Part shown: positions 45,301 to 57,300 of the stretch, in pieces
How the letters are laid out: every line of letters starts with the position of its first letter
Position numbering within the stretch: the first letter of the stretch is position 1
Assembly (NCBI GenBank): GCA_964019415.1
Contig: OZ025870.1
Coordinates: forward strand, 7,496,915-7,560,914
DNA from: Ianthella basta
Lineage: Eukaryota; Porifera; Demospongiae; Verongiida; Ianthellidae
Reading direction: 5' to 3'
Length of the DNA stretch: 64,000 bases
Translations under genes and position numbers: made by a program
Notes under the pieces: model-generated
Databases searched by the model: none
What the model was told of the DNA's origin: nothing
What the model saw: only the letters and a program-made list of their open reading frames with translations

Positions 45301-48300
45301 TATATTTGTACTATGAATGTTTTTTAAGACTCAAGCTAATATGATAGATATCTTTTTCATGTAATACTGATTCACTGCTAAATAAAGGAGGATCTACGTA
45401 GGCGGTTCCCAGCCACACCAGGTGATATATGATGAAATCACTGCCCAAATGATTAGGTCAATTGTTCTTAAGATGACGGGCTCAGTAGGTCCTTCTGGTT
45501 TAGACACCAACAGATGGAAGAGAATCTGTTCATCCTTCTAAAGAGAGTTGGATGACTTCAGCTCCACAATTGGAAGGATGACAAGGCATCTCTGCAGTGA
45601 GTACGTTGATCATGAGGGTGTCTCTTGCCTACTGGCATGTCGCCTCACAGCCCTTGATAAATCACCTGGTATAAGACCTATTGGAGTAGGTGAAGTTCTT
45701 AGAAGAGTCATGGCCAAAGAAGCATTGCAGGTGACTTCAGACTACATCTTTGAAGTGACAGGTCCTTTGCAGCTATGTACAGGCCACATTAGTGGTTGTG
45801 AGGCTGGGGCTCATTCTATGAGATATCTCTACAATGATACCAATACTGAAGCAATTTTGATGATAGATGCTACCACTGCCTTCAATTCATTAAACAGAGA
45901 AACGGCCCTGAGGAATATTCAAGTAATGTGTCCTCCGGTTGCTCCATTCCTTGTCAATACCTATCGATGTGATGTCCCCTGTATGTTGTTGAAACTTTGC
46001 TCTCTAAGGAAGGCACAATGCAGGGCGACCCCATGGCAATGCCCATGTATGCTCTGGCTACCATCCCGTTGATCCAGAAAATCGCGGCAGACTGAAATGG
46101 TGGCAGAAGGTCCAGGATGAAGGTCCCAGCTATGGCTATTATCCAAACCCAGCCAAGACTTGGCTGCTTGTAAAAGAGGAGCATCTGTATTAAGCCCAAG
46201 AAATGTTTGAGGGTTCGGGTGTTAACATCACCTCAAGAGGACACCAACATCTTGGAGTCCCAATTGGCACAAGAAGGTACAGCGAGGAAGTTGTCTCAGA
46301 CAAGGTCTTGAGTGGGTTGCTGAATTTGAAGAACCTGTGCTGTAACTCAACCTAAGGCAGCATATGCAGCACTAACACATGGAGTAATGGAGAAGTGGAA
46401 CTATTTTATGCGTGTCATTCTAGACATTGGTGATCTACTAGCTCCCCTCGAGAAGGCCATCTGGGACAAACTCTTGCCAACCATCACAGTAAGGGCAGCT
46501 ATCAGCGACGATGAAAGATATCTGCTTGCACTACCAGTGAGGCAAGGTTGTCTCGGGTTCTCTAGAGCTGATGAAAGGGCCCAGAGGCAAATTCAGGCCT
46601 CTTTGGGGGTAACAGGATCACTGGTCTCTGCCATCTTAGGCTGCAGCGATGGCAACCTCATGGCTATCTGCTGCTCCCAAAGCAAAGCTAGAGTAGCAAG
46701 CAGGAAGGAAGCGAGAGCAATAATTAAGGAGGAAGCAAATGTTCTCCAGTGATGGCTGCCCAGAAAAATCAAGAAGGTGATGGAGTTGGCATTGGACAAA
46801 GGGGCATGGTTAACCACATTGCCTCTTGTTGAGGAAGGTTTTAACCTACACAAGCAGGCCTTTAGGGTGTCCGCATTATAGGGATTCCACTGTATGCGTG
46901 GCCGTTTTCAGTTTTCCGGGCCTAACATAGCCTCGGCCCCAGGCAGTCTGCGATAATTAGCGTGGGCAGGAAAGTCGGCCTGGTATACACTGTTTGCGCA
47001 TGCACAAATTTTACCCCAAAAGTAGGGGAATGGAAACTGACATGTCCATAGATTATCCGTAGAAGTCAACTACGGCAATGGCTACTGTGCAGGTTACGGA
47101 GGACAGGCTATTCACTGGCGCTCTGTCGCACGCTCTTTCTCGCATTGGACTTTCTAGTATCGCGCTCAAGCAAGAACAGTTGACTACTATTCGATATCTC
47201 TATCAACGGAAGGACATATTTCTGTGGCTACCGACTGGTTTCGGGAAGTCGATCTGCTACGAGGTGTTGCCGTTCCTTTGCGACTTCGCTGGAAGTAAGT
47301 CTGGCAGCATTGTTCTTTGATAAACTGAGCTGTTGCTAGGCTTGCACACGTACTGCAGCAAACCGTCGCCATCCTCTATTGGCACCAACAGTAGCCGACT
47401 ATGGCGCCCGGGAAGGTCTTCCTTCAGCCCATTTTGGCTGAACAACGAGGATGGTCGGTTTGGAGACATGTCTGATGAGCAAACTCTGCATGTGCAAGAC
47501 TTTACGAAGGCCGCACTCATTGCTGTCCATTGAACCTTATCCGCTGTCGACGCGCCGTTTCAGTACGGAAGTATGACGTCACAGAACAGTGACTCCCATG
47601 GGCCCGGGCCCAGGCCCTTTTTCTCCCCCGCAATTAAACACGAAGGACCTGGGGACAAGGCTAGGCCTAACAATGCTAAATCGTTGTGACGTCACAGTAG
47701 ACTTCGGAATGTTTGCACAAGTAGGGAGGAGAGTAGGCCGGGCAACAGACAAATCAAGAAATTGTTATCTCCTGTGAGTCTGCGAAATGTCTTGAGACGA
47801 TGAAGGAGATAGGAGATACCCCTGCTGATTCTGACATAGATCTGGGCATGCGGGTTGCGCAGCCGTACGGCACGATAACTATTTTGTGACACGACCAATA
47901 GTAGGGTGTCGCCTGCCCTCAGCCCTACAAACGCCGATTTGCACCATTCTTGGACTGTTACAAGGGCATATGAAACAGAGATGGCACACCAACCTAGAGC
48001 TGATTTGTCACCTCCCATAAGGTGTAACAGCTGAAAATATGAAGTGTGCCGAAAACATATTTCGGAGCACTGGGCACGTACTTCAGGTCACTGGCTCGCA
48101 CATTACGAGACGTAAGCATCTCTCCACTCCTACTTGCTAGATAGTAGGGCACATGCAAGCTCTAGTCACAGCAAAAGGTTCAGAGGAAAACTCTATGTCT
48201 CTACCGAGCACGGCTGCACAGAACACCAGGCGGGGGGGGGCATCGAAATGGCCCTGGGATACCTTTTTCATCATTCAAAAGTTACTACTCACCCTTTCGT

Positions 48301-51300
48301 CCTTTGTAGCGATTTGTCGTCTTCTCGATTGGCTTTCTCTGTGCTAGGAAAGACTCTCCTGTATGTTAAAGCGCCATTCGGATTCTGACGGATGTACTAG
48401 AGTGGATGTTGCTAGAATATGTAGACCAAAAAACAGCGAAGTAGCAGGCAGGTATCAGTGGCAATCCAAAAGGCGTTCTGTCTTACAGGAGAGTCTTACC
48501 AAGCACAGAAAAATACAATGAACCCTGCCAACAGCTGCTGGCCATCGCTTTATCAGACTATCGTTCTTTGAGAAATGAAGCAGTGACCGTTGCCTCCACC
48601 ATAGATCTATGCCTCCACTGGCCCTACTACATCCTTCAGCAACGCATTTGTGGTGCCTCGGGGCGAGTTCATCAGCAAGAGGGACATGAAAGCTATTCGG
48701 CGATTGTCTTCCCACTCGGCATGTGACCTGTTCAAGCATAGACACAAGTGAGCGGCAAGCCTACTATGACGTCACAACAATACGGCGGATTTCTTCGGTC
48801 GATTTCCTGGAAGTGAGCCATTATCCCTCTACCAGGGAATTTCCAACCGTTCTAACAGCGATTTTCGGTGGTTCTAGACGATAATCTATCATATTAAGGC
48901 AACTTGTATAACCGTGACAGTGGACCTTTAACAGTTGTGTCCTCAAGAATTTGGTACCAGTGAATTCTATGATTTGTTAGTGTTGCTGTAGGTGGCATTC
49001 TGCATGCAACCTAGGCAGAGTTTAGGTTAGGTACTGCATAATAATAGAAAAGTGTCAACTGTGTTTGTATTCGCATCAGACTCAATGTGTGAGACAAGTA
49101 GAAGGGAATTGTTAGGTATATTGACCAGTGCAGAGGCCAAGTTGTGTTAGGCAAATAACATATGTACTGTAGCTGTACATAAGTTCTTGCTGTGAATGCT
49201 ATGTGGGTCTGCTACTAATTTTGGTTATATTATATGTTTGCTTCTATGCTCATCAGGTTTGTTTCAAGCACTTCCCTGTGTACCTGAGTCAGATAAGAAA
49301 ACTGTGTTTCAGCATGTTGTGGACAGCTTAATGGAGAAACCAGAAGCTGCTTTGGAGCTGTTTCTAAGGTTTTTTCTTGTCCACTCCAGTTCTCCAAGTA
49401 AACCATCTTTGGAGTGTGGCCCTGGTTGTGCTGTGGGCTATGTCACTTTCAAGAAGTATAATCTCAGTACCCTGCTTCGGAGTATAGTATCCTTGGATGT
49501 GCTGCAGGCAGTTGTGCAGCATGGAGTACAGGTGGATGTTGGTACTGTTGTGGATGTCATTAAAAATCGCCACACATCCAAGTCGGATATTGTGAAGCTA
49601 ATTGTACCCTGCCTCCCTAAAGCAATTGCAAGAGATTGCACTGCAATGAAGCCTATTGTGGATGCTTGCCTGCATGCCAAGCAGAATGACCTGCTGGAGT
49701 ACCTCTTGCAGCAGGGTGTGGGTTTTCTCGCAGACAGTGAAGAGCAGATTCTTCACTGGAAGAGCTCATCAGCAGCTGTTGTTAGGGTACAGGACGCAAT
49801 TCAGAAGCAAAGGACATCAAAGAAGCAGCCCAGTGGCAGTGGAATGATTGAGCAAATACGGGACTTCAGAGAGCAAGGCACAACAGCCTTCAAGGCCGAA
49901 TGTTACTGTGAAGCAAAGTCTTTGTATATGCAAGCATATGAGAGTTTCCCCAAGTCTGCGGTGGGGGTGAACGATCCAGTCATGTCAGAAGAGATGCAGA
50001 AAGTTTTAGGAAACTTATCAGTTGTAGAGAGATCTCTAACGAACTATGAAGACTCAGTGAAATGGGCCAAGAAGTGTGTTGAAGAATTTCCAAAGTATGC
50101 GAAGGTAAATGCTAAGGGGAGTAATGCCAATAATAGGCTGTTGCCACCCTATCAGAGAGTATGATAGTACTGTCTATGTAGGGATGCTACAGGGTGTTTC
50201 GAATTTGCTATACATAGGTATAGGTACAAAATCACGAAAAGTGCCGAAAACCACCAAAACAAGGCTAGGTAGGGTTAAATACCAACTATTCTCACACTAA
50301 ACTGACCTGGAAGGCAAGTGAACATGGTCCGTCAGCAAGAAAACAACACTCGAAAACATCCATTATCATCTTTATATTCTTCTTCGCCAGCTGTAACTAG
50401 ATTGCTGTCTTAATTTTATATTTTGCAATGACAATTAATCGACAATTTACCCTAAGGACCATTCCCTGTGACATTTGCTGTGTATTCAGCCTATTGTATC
50501 TGTTGTGTTGGGTCCCCCATTTATACCAGCCAGGTGCTGAAGGGGTTACCTTATAATAATAATAATAACAATAACAATAACTGACGAACAAAATTAGCTA
50601 TTGAACTAATTCCAAGACGAACCTACTGCAAATTAATTGAACTGTATTCTTTTGTAGGTTTGAAACTGCTGCGAGCAAGTGTCACTGCGGTTATCGGGTC
50701 TGTCTGGAAATGCTGTTATGCGCAAGACGCCATTTTGCAATGACGTTGACGACTGACGGTTTTCCACCCACTGTTCCCTCAATTGGGTACAGATTGGTCT
50801 CATTTGATGGAATACCTGAATACGACTCATGTAGGTGAGCGAATGAAGCTGTTACATTGCGTATCGCAGGACATGGAGGCGCTTACCAAGATGTTGGCAA
50901 GCGTCCCAAGGGCAGTATCAAAATATCGAGCAAATGTGCCAGACCACCTTTCGGGCCATTGCAAAATGGCAGCTGGAAGTGGGCTGGGGATGAGACTAGC
51001 TTCCAAACGGCTGTTCGACAATAAAAAATGTGGCAACTTAGTATTGGTTTGGAAACCTACCTCGTGGCAGTGAGATTTCCCTTGCATAGAGGTTACTACG
51101 CATACAGCCCATTTCTCCTTGGTTGTAGTCCACATCACCAGTGACATGTCACAAAACGGCGTGCTTGATAGTAAGTAAGGTGATTTTGACGTTAGAATTG
51201 TTTCAATGGCTTTCGTTCTTGAGATCAGGGACACAAACTGATTTATGTTCAACTGCTTGTAGTGTGCCTCTCAAAGTTTTCCTGGAATATGTATAATGAC

Positions 51301-54300
51301 TAACATGTGAAGATAGCCCAGTCATCGTACAACATCGCACCGGAGTGACTGTTCTGCTGCTTTTTCCTACCACCCGCTTTAAGACTAATAAGCTATACTG
51401 CACATACGCCCTGGACTACGCAGTACAACTTCCCGGTGAGTTAAAAATAATGCCACAGCAGTTCAGAATGCCTATGAAGTCGTTCCAAAGGAGCAGCAGT
51501 TTGCATTCAGAAGTGCTACCGCATTATCTGAGCTCATGGGAAATTATACGATGATACGTACGTAAAAATACAGCAATTTCTCGCTATACGCTAAACAGGT
51601 TCTTCAGTGCAACGCCACAGTAACTCACTGCAGCATTGCCCTTGTAATGCTAGCCTCATTCCCAGGCCGTCCGAGTTAATTAGCGCTCAGGCGGAAAGGA
51701 CGGCCTGGGCACCACTGTTCCCGCGCCCCCCAAAACTGGGGGGAGCGACGGAAAACTTCGTATATGTTTCCGTAATCTACGTGTAGAAGAGTATAGGTGA
51801 ACCATGAAATGGACAGCTGGGAAATGCTCAGAACAGTCGGAACCGGTCCAGTTTGGGTAGAAAATTACCGACGTTAGTCAGTTTGCCGAGATGCTTCGAT
51901 ATGCGGTGCCAGTGATTTTCAAACACTGCGCACGGGACTGACAGGAGCAAAGCAGTCTCGCTAACGTCGTCTGGATCTAATATGGCTCGCCGTAAGGTTG
52001 TGCGCCGACCATTGCATACATGTGAGCCTGTCTGACTCTCCGTCTCGTTCCAAAATAGCATTTTTCTGCTATTGTAAGCTTAGCCATTTCTGCTAGCTGC
52101 TACGTATGCGAGTGCAAAGGGATATCCACAGCGAGGAAGTTTCCAGAAGCCGCGCTCTTCGCGACAGCCTTGCCATACGTCTTCTCTAAGGGCGGCGTTC
52201 GCGCTATGCTCTAAATGCAGCTGTGATAAGCAACAGTAGCTAACGCCACAACATACGATGCACAGGTCGCCCGGCTCACTTGCTTCGTTGAGAAACAGGG
52301 AAAAGCCACAATCTGGCTACGAACCAGAGCCGAGACTGGTCAGCTACGAGCTGGGAACAGGCTTTGGTTAAAAACGTCGCTCTGGGAAACGCTGTGGCTG
52401 ACGTGACTGACACTGAGTAGGCTTACGCTTAGCTGTCGCGCCGCATCCACTGCCGACCAGTAGGAAGCGTCCGCTGCGAGACGAACAACCCAACTTGGAC
52501 CCGAATCACACGACGTTTTCTCTGCCACTGCGGCAGGAGTAGCTAACTACTTCCATTAAACGCGTGATGACGCAAGGATGAGTACATAAACTGATTCGCT
52601 GCCGGCTCCTTACCCAATCATTTGGGATCTATAACACTTAAATGCTGACCAATCGGTGTCTCTGAAGATTTAGACCACTCGGCACTTGGGCGCTTCGCGA
52701 CAGCCTTGCCATACGTCTTCTCTAAGGGCGGCGTTCGCGCTATGCTCTAAATGCAGCTGTGATAAGCAACAGTAGCTAACGCCACAACATACGATGCACA
52801 GGTCGCCCGGCTCACTTGCTAGTAGAGTGATACTCATAAAAAGTCTAACAAAAGGCTCTTCTGCATGATACACCTCCAATTATCACTGACGGACATTGTA
52901 AAATGGCCGCGCTCGACACTCTCTTTTTGCTAGGCTCAAAATCATCTTTCTTCGTATTTCGCCATGTACCCAAGGAATACAAAGTCTTTCTAGAGCATGT
53001 TTAAGTAATAGTATTGTAGTAGAAAGCTTATCTAACTATTCTCCTGTGAGGTACAGCCCCAAATACAACAGAGGTCAAATGAGCCGTTGGCCAATGAGAG
53101 ACAATCGAATCATGGCATTACCACTCAGGTTAGCCTTTTTAGCCAGCACACTCCTCCTCCAGGCACAAAGCAACATGTACATCCTCATTCAGAGTGTTAT
53201 GTAGATCAACAAAAGCATCAGCAAAGCATTTGACAGTTTGGTAGGGGTGCTTTCCCTGGATGACTTCCTGATCTGGAGACTTGAAACTTTTACAACCCCA
53301 GCAGTATATGGCATTGTGATGTATCTTTCAGGCCATCAGCAATGCTGCATCCCCAACTATCTGAACTATTGAACATACACGGGGAAGTTGCTAGCAAGTA
53401 CTTCGAGTTCAGGGGCGCCCTGGCGCCCCACAAGTTTAACTTGAAATGCTTGTTACTCTGTGATGTGTGGCTGTCCAGTTCATTTCTATGCAGTGAAAAC
53501 CTGAGCTTTCTATACACATTTGTACTACATTGTACTCCCATAAATATAAATGTAGGAATATGCATGTATCGTTCTACATGCAAGAATCCTCACTTCATTT
53601 CTTGACTCTGCTGCACCTGCAAGGTCATTATCTTTATTGTGCTACAAATCCAGTTCACTTTAGGTAAATATTGTACATAGCTACCATAGTAGTAAAGATC
53701 ATAAATATTTTTGCCATGATTGAAGCAAACACCCATTCTCTCCTACTCACAGATAGGCCAGACCGTTTGTAAACTATATGACATGGCTGTTCACAGCACT
53801 TCCCTGTTGTGAAATGTTATAGATAGATGCAGCACAAGAAACAATATAATGCACTCAAGCTTGATAAGTAATTAATAATGTAATATAATGCCTGGGGAAT
53901 TTGGAGGCACTCACATTCATACCCTTGGTATGCCTATACAGTATGGGGATTGCAAAACTTTTAAATTTATCAGAACTTTGAAATAGATCTCCATCCTTGT
54001 ACAAGGAACCTCCCAATTGCTAATATACATTCCCATAGCACAGCACAGTATGTGTGGGACATTTGTACAGATACATGTTCAAGTTGTAGTAGCAATTGTA
54101 ATATACGTACAAGGGTTTGCATGGCAATCTGACTTGGTGAACAGGCCCAGGTGGCGCATAAGTGTATAGATACGTAAACTCAATGTAAGCAGGAAGAACC
54201 CTTCAGCAATTGCTGGTCTTCCAGGGGTCCTGAAAGGTGATAATACACCAACAAGTACACATGGAAAGTGATGGACTATAATTTAAGTAAGCTCTGTTTT

Positions 54301-57300
54301 AAACTGGAGACTGAGACTCATTGTCTAAGGCAAAGGATGAAGACAAAAATTGTTAGTTTGAAATTGTGTAAATGAAATTTAACAGTAAATATCTCTCTTA
54401 AATTCACTAGGATTTTCTTGAACTCTTTAATCTCTTGAAAGTTAGTTTCACTAATGATAGAACTCAGTTTTTACTCTGGGGAGGATCACATTGAATTTGC
54501 CATGTGTTGTGGTATTACCAATCTGAGTATTTGTCTTCAGATGTTCACTGACATTAATGGAGCTTACCCTAGCTGTCATTCATTCTCATCAGCTCCCTTC
54601 TTTCTCCAATGTCTTCCATCCCAAAATCTAAAACAAAGTTATGATTTCTATGCATTGTAGGGTTTGTACCGCCTTGCTGAGGCTTACCGTGATCAAGCAA
54701 GTGGGCTGAAAGGTGTTCAGAAGAGCAACCTGCTGTTGAAGTGTGCTGAGAATTTTGGTCAAGTGTTCACACTGTCTAAAGAGAAGCCAGCATATTTTGA
54801 GTGCTTAATGGCTGCTATGGAAACAGGTATGTTCTCTGTCAATGCATGCTACAAGCCTACACTAGCTTAGTGGCAACTAAATTTAATGTTATGAAAAGTC
54901 TGGGATTTTAGCCCTATTCATATTTTTTGTGTAATTTTGCCCGTTCAAAAAATTGTTGGTACAGTTTTGGGGCCTTTGGTGTTCCCACATTAATTCAGTT
55001 TTAGGTACTTGTATGGCTTCATAGCTGGAATTCCCACCTTTGGCATGCTCTGAACTTAGCCCCATACGCCCATTCCTGCAAACCTTAAGCTTACCCTCAA
55101 TGGCATAGCGTGATGTCCCTGTAAACGTTTGATGGCAAGCTGTTACTGTACCCATGAGGCTGGCGGATGAAATTGCCCATAGCTCTGTTGCCACTCCCTC
55201 ATCAGCTGTAAGCTATCAGAGAATGCTGATGCCACAGTACACCCTACAGTACAGCATTGTAGTTCTGGGAAAGTTCAGTGGTCATCCGCTCACAACTATG
55301 GAGAAAAGATATGGGAAAATGGGTGCTCAAGTTCCACATGGCAGCCTCCATGATTATAGGTGGCCGCCGGGTGGTTAGTAATGAACTGTCTTTGCACTGC
55401 TCAAAATTACACTGTTTATGAACATGAGACCCTTTGCCACAAGGTACAACAGCAGATGAGATGATTGGAAAAATTTGGTCACAATTCAGCAGCAGATGCC
55501 GGAGGAGATAGGTGCACATATTGTGCTGGCACGTTTCCCTACTGTATGCAGCAAGAGCAGCCCATTTCTGAATGCCTCTCCTCTGGTTATGCTCTTAGGC
55601 ATAATGAGCGGTCTTCTATAAAGTTTGGTGGCAAACCGTTGCCGGATGCAGGAAGTGCTGGTGAAAAAGTTTACTCAAAAGCTTGCATGCCACCTCCTCT
55701 TTGGCCGTTGTTCGCCATTTTATTCAGCCAGAGATGGACTGAGACGCTTATTCTTCAGCACCATGGAATTGTCTTCTTCTTCACAATAGCTAGAACAGTC
55801 GGCACATGTGCACTTCAGGAAGTCACCATAATGCAAGAAAAGAACATCATGCAACAACTACCGTCTCACTAGATTTGGTTGTGATGGATGCTACTTTCGT
55901 TTGCTAAACTCGATAGCCTGGACAGACCTATCACTGCTGAGCTACCATTCTGTGACGACGGCGCCATTTTCACTGTGCGATTTAAAAGCCTAGCCAACGC
56001 ATATATTAGTTATATCACAACGTTTCAATGTATATGGATTATATATGCACTCACTCAGTCGCTATGTGCTGTCGGGCCTCATGCATATACAATTCCTATA
56101 CACTTCAGCGCAGTGGTATAACTTATGCATATCCGTAACATGAAGCCATACGACATAATCTTAATTTGAAAACAATATGCGGCAGCCCCAAATAATGCCG
56201 CATGCCCTGGTTGGACTAGTTAGAGTCCAAGAGTGACTACTGTGCATCCTAGTTCAATCCCGGTTCAACGTGGCATGAAGGCATAGGTAGGGTGTCTATG
56301 AGCTTCAGAAACAGTGACTAGATGCCTGTTACCATGGCAACGAAATCTATTTCAATTATTAGAGTGTACCATAACAATTGGTACTAGGACAGCACATGGT
56401 CCAATGTAGCAGTTGTGGTGTCCTCCCGCAACCACCGTCAAACAAGCAATGACAAGCAACCCTTGCGACACAGGGAATGAGACTCTCAGCAAATCGATGA
56501 TTACTGACTCAACAACAGGGTCACTACAAAACTGGGCATTTGCATAACTACATTCATGCATTTACCAAAGGAATGCTGAAGAATACAAGCATGTAGTAAT
56601 CACAAACATACACCATGCACACTACAGCAGTGCATGAACATACAACCATAGTGACATAAAGATGGAGATGCATAATAGATAGCATGAAACTGGGTCAATA
56701 ATGAAAGTGTGACAGTTGACTGCTAGCATGGCATTGTATAATTCATTGAGACATATTTCAACTTATGCTGAAACAATATACAGATTATGATTGTTCTTAT
56801 AAGTAAGTGGTAATACTAGGACTGCTTCATCTACATCACTCTTCACTGCAAAGTCTTTCTGTTTGTTGGCTTCCAGGAGAGGCTGTCTGTGATGATCTCA
56901 TGCAGAGCACTGCAATAGACAATGGCATACATCCTCAACCTCCCCACTGTCACACTCCTTGTACAGCCTCTCCTCCTCTTCACCCCATGCCACTTTCTCA
57001 TCTCACATGAAATGCTGTTGTTCCACCCCTCAAGCCCTCAGTGCTTCTATCACATATGTATAGATCATGTAAAATTTTGTTTGCAATGATGCATTACTCT
57101 TTCTGTATCTGTTGAATTTCTGTTAGGGTCCCTTCATGTTGTGCCATCAGTACCTGCCTCAGAGAAAGATTCATTGGCTCTGTATGTATTTGAGCACCTG
57201 CAGAAAAGGATAAGCAGACCAGAAGAAGTGGCCCATTTTATACACACTATTCTTAACATGTCCCCAAAGGTTCTGCAGAAGATTGCCACTCCAATGGTTC

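Noticed and set aside
47692..48018. 108-residue minus-strand frame near the RecQ-like exon
   Set aside because: Composition and motifs fit no helicase domain; probably chance.
52157..52820. Reading the 128-bp direct repeats as LTRs of a miniature retroelement
   Set aside because: No TG...CA ends, no primer-binding site or polypurine tract seen, and no target duplication.
56220..56290. Possible tRNA (GTTCAATCCCGGTTCAA)
   Set aside because: A T-loop-like phrase without an acceptor stem, D arm or anticodon arm; not a tRNA.
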